A program made the translations under genes and the position numbers. Source: Oscheius sp. JU75 (lineage: Eukaryota > Nematoda > Chromadorea > Rhabditida > Rhabditidae). Taken from it: a DNA stretch of 64,000 bases. A model generated the notes under the pieces. The model did no database searches and had not been told where the DNA came from. It was given only the letters and a program-made list of their open reading frames with translations. This document shows, piece by piece, positions 58,431 to 64,000 of the stretch. Numbering within the stretch: position 1 is the stretch's first letter; each line of letters begins with the position of its first letter. The stretch lies in NCBI GenBank assembly GCA_037178855.1, contig JASJZC010000005.1, forward strand, positions 4,216,001-4,280,000. The letters run 5' to 3'.

Positions 58431-60805
58431 ATGTGGCTGCCGGATTATTTGATACTTCTCTCCTTGGTTGTGGTGGTCATTCCCCAAGAGGACGACAGTC
58501 TCCGAATTCCGGAAAATGCTCTAGGATTAGAAAAGATCCCCGTAATAAGGCAAGCTCATTTTGAAAAATGTCTGTTTTTCCAATTGATGCATTTTGAGTT
58601 GAGGTCTTTCTTTGGGGGAGAGAAGATGTGTGCAAAGGGGCGACAGAGTGGCGCCATGTCAATGCCCAATAGATTTCGAAGGTTACAGACCTCAGCCAGG
58701 CTGGAATGATGTTTGTTTCTGTTCCTATGGCGAGCCGATCTGTCAACCGGACCATACTTGTCGAAAAGATAAACTGGCTGCCTGTTTCCATGCTGCGAAA
58801 GAGGTTGCTTCACTGAAAATGAGTATGTAACCGAGCTTTAGGTTTACAACGGGACCACACGACAAATGGAAACGCACCACGAATTCGGTTGTGCAATGCT
58901 CGAAGCTGGAAGTCAGGGCTCCTACTTCACTGTAAGTTAATGTAGTCAGAAATGTATTACTGTTTATAGTGTAACTCGTACCGCACTCCCCAAATTCCTC
59001 CTAAAAGCATTTCCTGCTGTTATGAAGGACACCTCTGCAACAGGAACATTACTCCCCCTCCCTATGTTAATGCCAAAGAGTGGGATGAGAGTGAGTGTCT
59101 CACCTGGGCTAGAGTCTATCCTTTTCAGTGAGCTGGGAGCAATTTGGTAGGGTCTCTTGGTGGCCTATCTTTGTTATTGTTGGCGCGACAATGATAGTTT
59201 TTGGAACTGTTTTCTACCTTCTCTACACATGGCGGTTGAGAAGAGAGAAGAGGAAAGAACTGTACTTTTCTACATCCGAAAGTGAAGATCTACTGGACAT
59301 GGACTCTGGGTGAGTTGGAAGAATATTTATCCTAAAAAGGTTACTGTAGAAGTGGATCAGGCTCGAAGGCGTTGAACCAGAGAACGGTCGCTCTGAATCT
59401 GGAGATATTGGAAACGATAGGAAGAGGCAGATATGGGGACGTGAGAAAGGCGACATACAAAGGAAGTCTGGTCGCTGTGAAAACCTTTTACACGACTGAC
59501 GAAGAGAGTTGGAGAAACGAAAGAGACATCTATCAGACGACGATGCTCAACCACAAGAACATTCTACGTAAGTTCCTTTGAAATAAAACAATCTCTGGTT
59601 GTAGAATACGTGGCAGCAGATATTTCAAGTGAGGACTCCATCACGCACATGTTGCTCATTACCGATTTCCACGAACTGGGCTCATTGAGCGATTATCTGA
59701 GGAGAGACTGTGCACTTTCTGTCAAAGAAGCTCTAGACTTGGCTCATTCGATAGTCTGTGGTATTGAACATTTGCACAGTTCCTTGCTGGGAACAGACAA
59801 CCTTCGCAAGCCTCAAATTGCCCATCGAGACATCAAGTCGAAGAACATTATCGTCAAACGAGAAGGAGTCTGCTGTGTAGCCGATTTCGGCTTGGCAGTC
59901 AGATAGTAAGACGGCTTATTTTATCCAAAAAATGACTTTTTTAGTGACAACGGGAAGTTGATCCCGGAAAAGGTGAATATTCAAGTGGGTACAAAGAGAT
60001 ACATGGCCCCGGAAGTTCTCTCTCGAACACTCCAGCCGTCCGACTTTTCCCAGTTTAAAATGTCTGACATGTACAGTTACGCTCTCGTCGTCTGGGAGAT
60101 TTTGAGACGAGTTGAGTGGCAAGACATGTGTGATCTTTCGGAAGGACTACACGGTTCATCAGTTACGGACAGTAGTGGATACTGCGAAGGATCGGATACT
60201 ACTGCCCCGCTTTGTTTGCAGCACAGGCAAAAACTGAGTTTGGATCTGGTAGGTTCTCCTTTTGTTCCATAAAATATTGTGCAGAGCAATAAGGCGAAGC
60301 CATATGTGCCTCCCTTCGAAGGCATGGTTGACAATGACCCCGAATTGGAGGATATGCGGAAGGTCGTCTGCGAACAGAACAAACGCCCGCCATTGGAATC
60401 GGCTTGGCAGGAAACAGAGGTAAATATTCTTCTGGACAAAGTGGAATAGTTCTCTAGGGTCCTCTCCAGAGACTGACACAGCTGATGGTTGAGTGTTGGA
60501 GCTCTAATCCCCAATGCAGACATAGCTCTCTCAAGATGAAAATGGAATTGGCCAAAATCATACGCGATGTTGGAGAGACAAAGCAGCCCCTCGTCTCTGG
60601 GCCGGAAAATAGCCTCGTTACGAAGTACTCAATAAAGGAAATACCACTTCCCAGATCGCCACCTCTTCCAAGCCCACCTACTCCTTCCTTTCCATTCACT
60701 TCGAATTCTTCCAAATTGCCCAGTACGGGAGACAGTGGAGTCGGCAAATCGAGAGATGGCAGCTCTCAAAAGAGCTTCGAACAAGTCGCAATTGAAAACA
60801 TTTAA
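58431..60805 (+). CDS. daf-1: TGF-beta superfamily type I receptor kinase (DAF-1-like)
   Basis: Receptor serine/threonine kinase. Signal peptide [19 protein letters not shown]; cysteine-rich ectodomain ([60 protein letters not shown]); membrane helix [22 protein letters not shown] box [14 protein letters not shown] immediately before the kinase. Kinase: [22 protein letters not shown] (Lys), [33 protein letters not shown]. The L45 loop that selects Smads ([12 protein letters not shown]) differs strongly from the BMP and activin receptor forms. About 40 extra residues with [19 protein letters not shown] lie in the C-lobe, and a Pro/Ser-rich tail follows the kinase. These features point to DAF-1, the dauer-pathway receptor, more than SMA-6, but this is judged from memory of the family. 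Confidence 0.85.
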
Positions 60806-60868
60806 ACATATCTCCATTTCAGTGAATCTCAATCCTTTTTTTGTCAATAAACATACGTCTAAACTGCA

Positions 60869-62679
60869 TTAAATACTGGAACAGAACAGAACAAAAAACA
60901 ATGCGAATGGAAAAAGATCTATCAATTCAAGAGTTGGTCGAATCAGAGGTCTTTTTGGTCGTTTGGTTGTACGACTGAGGAAATTCGATAGACTAAATGA
61001 CGAAAGATGTTTAACCATTCTCGAGTGTTGGCGGACTCTCGTTGTGTACCTGAAAGAGATTCAAAGCAAAATATCTTAACTACCTTTTATTCATTAGAAT
61101 AGATGACAGTGCGGACGAGAGACTATCAACTGTGATGTTCCGTTTGTCCAAAACAACTCCGACTTCTTTCTCAGATACAACCCGAGAGTTCTTCCAGTGG
61201 TCTAGAAGAGACTAGTGATCAAAAAATGAATAGAGTACCAGCAAAAAGGGGGATGAGAAGGAGTGGTCTGGAAGCAGCGACTGTTTCACAAACGCTGCTC
61301 CATCCCCCGTGGGTTATCATTGCTCGGAAGTTGTTGTGTTCTGAAGATTCCTTCATCAATTTCGGAGCTAAAGAGAACTGACTAATCAAGATTTTCTGTG
61401 GCAGCCAGTCAGACACAAACACATTTTTGGGAAGACTGTTTGAAGCATTTTCCCATTTTACGATAAAAGAAATGTTTGGAAAAGAGGAAAACGTTTCCAG
61501 AAATGTCTCTTTCATATTCGTTGTCATTGAGGAAAAACTAGCTATTGATCCAAAAGAAACGAGCACGAAGGGAGATGTTGATGCGATGCTCAACCATTTC
61601 TGAAAAATGATAGTGCTGCAGAAACAAACCGGTAAACCTTGTCGAGTAGGATAGGATTGTCTGAGAGAGTCATACCAGCATGAACAAATTCCTGAGATAT
61701 TGGATGTGGCAAATCAAAAACAGGAGAAGAGTTGAGAATTAAGGAGGAGGTCAAGTGGGCAGAGGAGACTCCCAGATCTGGAAAATAGTCTTCGAAATGC
61801 ATATTGAGCTACCGTAAGACTGAGGGAGCCCATATCGTCCCTTAAAAATTGTGGTCTGCCTCCAGCGAGTGAACTGGAAAAGAGACGATGTAACCAGGGA
61901 AACTAGGACGTTTTGAGCTCGTCTTGTGATGGTTAATGGTTGGTCAGAGGGCAGAAAGAGCTCTGAATGATGCTGTTCCATTGGCGATGCTCCAAACAAG
62001 CCTGGTTGATAGCTAAGAGGTTGACCGACCCCAATCGAGTGGGATTGAGGAGAAAAAAGAAGAGTTGCACTTAGCCAAGATACTTGAGAGATTTTTGCGG
62101 CTGAAAAGAACCCAAATCTGAACAAGAAGATATATGCACAGAGGTCATCCTCACCCGCACGAGTCGTACTGTTCGAGGAATCCAATATCGAATCGACGAT
62201 CTCTCATTTCTTCCAAGAAAACGCTATCTTCCATCAAGGCTGAAACTATTAAACCCAATTCAAACAACTGATACCTCTACAAATCTTCACAAAAAGATTG
62301 GACACTTTGGCTAGTTTCCATAGAATTTTAGGATCCAATGGAGAGGCCTCTTCGAATGGACCCGGACTCGCCCAAAGCAGATTTCTTGCTTCTCCAGGAG
62401 CCACACTAACATACTTTCGAATGATTTCAAATCGTGAACTGTTATATACAACCTGGTCGTCCACCACAGCTTGAATCATCGTCTACAGACTTTTGTTCTT
62501 TTGTTCAAACTAATTACCACGTGATGTCCTTGATCCACGAGAAGCTCACAGATCTGAGCATTGAAGGCAACATGGCTAAAGGAGAGTGTGGGAACGTAGA
62601 ACAGAAGTCGAAGGGAAGAAACTGATTGGAAGACCAGAAAGAGGATGAAGTACATGCGGATCCGACTGGCCAAGACCAC
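60869..62679 (-). CDS. UDP-glycosyltransferase (nematode UGT)
   Basis: ER-membrane glycosyltransferase for detoxification and small-molecule conjugation. The start MVLASRIRMYFILFLVFQSV is a signal peptide; VPTLSFSHVAFNAQICELL carries the catalytic histidine and DQGHHVT follows. Middle exons: KISQVSWLSATLLFSPQSHS and HFEDYFPDLGVSS. The C-terminal UDP-sugar domain reads SPFVLVSFGSIASF, KNVFVSDWLPQKILISQFSL, ITHGGWSSVCETVAASRPLL and, across an intron, IPLFADHWKNSRV; the family's PLFADQ has His instead of Gln here. After RYTTRVRQHSRMVKH the end is LIDLFPFALFFVLFC, a membrane helix with almost no cytosolic tail and no dilysine. Its stop is 63 bases from that of the receptor. Confidence 0.88.
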
Positions 62680-62982
62680 CTGGGATAATTGTTACCGGAC
62701 GAGACGGGCTAATTGAGGCGGAAGTCTCGACGTTCCCTTTCGCTTCGACTCTATCTGGTTTACCGCCCACCTTGTTTCAAACCGGGGGAAATCCGATCTC
62801 TCCTACCTTTTTTACATGCGATCTCTCCATGCTTTTTTACTTTCAAATCAACTGTTGGTTTAGAGATAAGAAGATCGTGAATCTAGTTCTGAATGCAAAA
62901 AACTCTCTCTGTGTGTAATATCTTCAACAAACTCAATTTATTCCTTTTAACTCTAACGCTTGCCTAATTGTTTGCAATAGTT

Positions 62983-63884
62983 ATGTTGTTCAAAATCAGA
63001 AATAGAGTTGTGTGCCCTATTCTCAAGATGGACTTTGACGTCGATTTGATAGTTCGTCCTGTCCTATCGCAAGAGCTTCCTCTTTGGTGGAAACCGCTGC
63101 GCAATCCTGGCTCCACGGAGGACATTACCAAAGGTTCCGAGTATCTTAAACATCTCACGTATGTCTTTCTGCGTCATCCATCAACTAACGTTTCCAGCTA
63201 CCACGGAGGTTTGAACACGGCTGTTTGGACTAGAAGAGAACCTGATGACCCGTGCCAGAAGTCGGAGGAATCTCCTTTACGCGACGCGGCTAAAGAACTG
63301 CAGCAAGTAGAAGAATCTCTGAAGTTGGGGAAGACCGACAGCAGCTGTAGTCAAGAAACAGTCGTAACGACCTCCAGTCTGGTGGAAGCCTGGCTAGAGA
63401 ACTCGTCCATTCTCGACGTGGGAACAGTGAAGATGGAGGAGACTATAGAGCTTGTGGTGTCGACGGCTTCAAGTGACCGAGTTTCTACCCAAACTGCAAT
63501 GGAGGCGGCTCTCGAAAAGGTAGATCCTCAGCTACTAGAACTTCCTTTGTCCGATAGTCCGAATGCCTGGATTGTCCTGCTTATCTTCCTCAGCTTCGTC
63601 ATTCTCCAACGAGTTTTTCTCGTTCCCACGGTAAACGGACAGTGCAACGCACCGTAGAAGCCAGTCTTCGGCGATATTTTATAAAGTCAGTTTAACAAAT
63701 ATTTGGATCACAGTTGGGAGGCAGATGCAGTCGAAACGACAATGGTACTTCTGGATTGAGGACGTCTGCAGAAGGCGCCTCGAAAGTGGAACGCGAGTAC
63801 AACGAGTCTGCGAAAGTACAAGTTTCCCGAGGAAGACTCACCCATCAAGAGCATGACAAATTTCCCAGGCAAAGGTTGTTGTGA
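62983..63884 (+). CDS. unrecognised single-pass membrane protein
   Basis: Three exons keep frame: 62983 to about 63158; about 63198 to 63630; and 63714-63884. The first intron (39 nt, GTATGTC to TTTCCAG) contains no stop and is in frame, but its consensus ends and length mark it as an intron. The product starts MLFKIRNRVVCPILKMDFDV and has LPLWWKPLRNPGS, an acidic middle (ELQQVEESLKLGKTDSSC, VEAWLENSSILDVGTVKM) and one hydrophobic helix (NAWIVLLIFLSFVILQRVFL) followed by a basic, serine-rich tail with VEREYNESAKVQVSRGRL. That looks like a tail-anchored-type or type III membrane protein. I know no family with this pattern. GTTTGCAATAG two bases before the ATG may be a trans-splice site. It is divergent from the UGT gene. 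Confidence 0.6.
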
Positions 63885-64000
63885 AATAGACATATAGTCT
63901 ATCAGTATTCAAACTGGACAAGTAGTAAAAGTTGAACAACTCATAGAAGAATATTGAGCCTTGAATGACAGTCTAAACCTACTCTTTCCCATTTCTTTTT
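63885..64000. other. window end, no feature
   Basis: The last 116 bases follow the stop of the unrecognised membrane protein and contain no recognisable gene. A following gene may start beyond the window. Confidence 0.5.

Noticed and set aside
1..64000. tRNA, rRNA, spliced-leader RNA, CRISPR arrays
   Set aside because: Looked for GGTTCGA-type T-loops, rRNA-like blocks and regular repeats with spacers; none was found that could be supported.

Overview
The window is nuclear DNA of a nematode. It contains a cuticle-type collagen, an ephrin, a nitrilase-Fhit fusion gene and a complete set of spliced eukaryotic housekeeping genes. Introns are very short: most of the GT..AG introns I could place are about 34-45 nt, ending in a TTTTCAG-like acceptor. 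Several start codons sit directly after such an acceptor, as expected for spliced-leader trans-splicing. No species can be named. All gene models come from reading exons by eye and by homology known to me; spans run from first to last coding base and contain introns.

Layout, left to right. 0-7 kb: a DHRS4-like short-chain dehydrogenase (+), an orphan convergent reading frame (-), an ephrin (-) and its 3.2-kb gene-free upstream flank. 7-17.2 kb (+): a tight FAM241 / COX18 insertase / SVH-1-like multidomain serine protease series, then DDB1. 17.2-19.6 kb: a gene-poor stretch with possible degraded exons and a cluster of GATA motifs, ending at a GATA transcription factor (+). 21.4-29.4 kb: TM9SF3 (-), divergent from NFT-1 (+), then an IQSEC-type Arf-GEF (+). 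29.7-36.7 kb: a small coiled-coil protein (+), SNAPC3 (-), a 648-bp foldback transposable element, VDAC (+), a dynein light chain (-) and Hikeshi (+).

36.8-43.2 kb (+): CPSF1 (CPSF160), with a complete collagen gene on the opposite strand inside one of its introns. 43.3-49.5 kb (-): mitochondrial EF-Ts, a small cysteine-rich secreted protein, a LIPS-type lipase and the tRNA dimethyltransferase TRMT1. 49.8-56.4 kb: NOL10 (+), RIC-3 (-) and CDP-diacylglycerol synthase (+). 56.4-58.4 kb is unresolved. 58.4-64 kb: a TGF-beta type I receptor, closest to DAF-1 (+), a UDP-glycosyltransferase (-) and an unrecognised single-pass membrane protein (+).

Themes. Neighbouring genes are often convergent with stop codons about 10-140 bp apart, and some same-strand pairs are 120-170 bp apart and could be operons. 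RNA metabolism is well represented (CPSF1, SNAPC3, TRMT1, NOL10), as is cell-surface and developmental signalling (ephrin, SVH-1-like protease, DAF-1-like receptor, GATA factor). DDB1 and CPSF1, members of one beta-propeller superfamily, both lie here. I found no rRNA, tRNA, CRISPR array or prokaryotic feature. I did not find a clearly new biological system. The most unusual items are the nested antisense collagen, the near-perfect foldback element and three stretches holding exon-like fragments that I could not assign.
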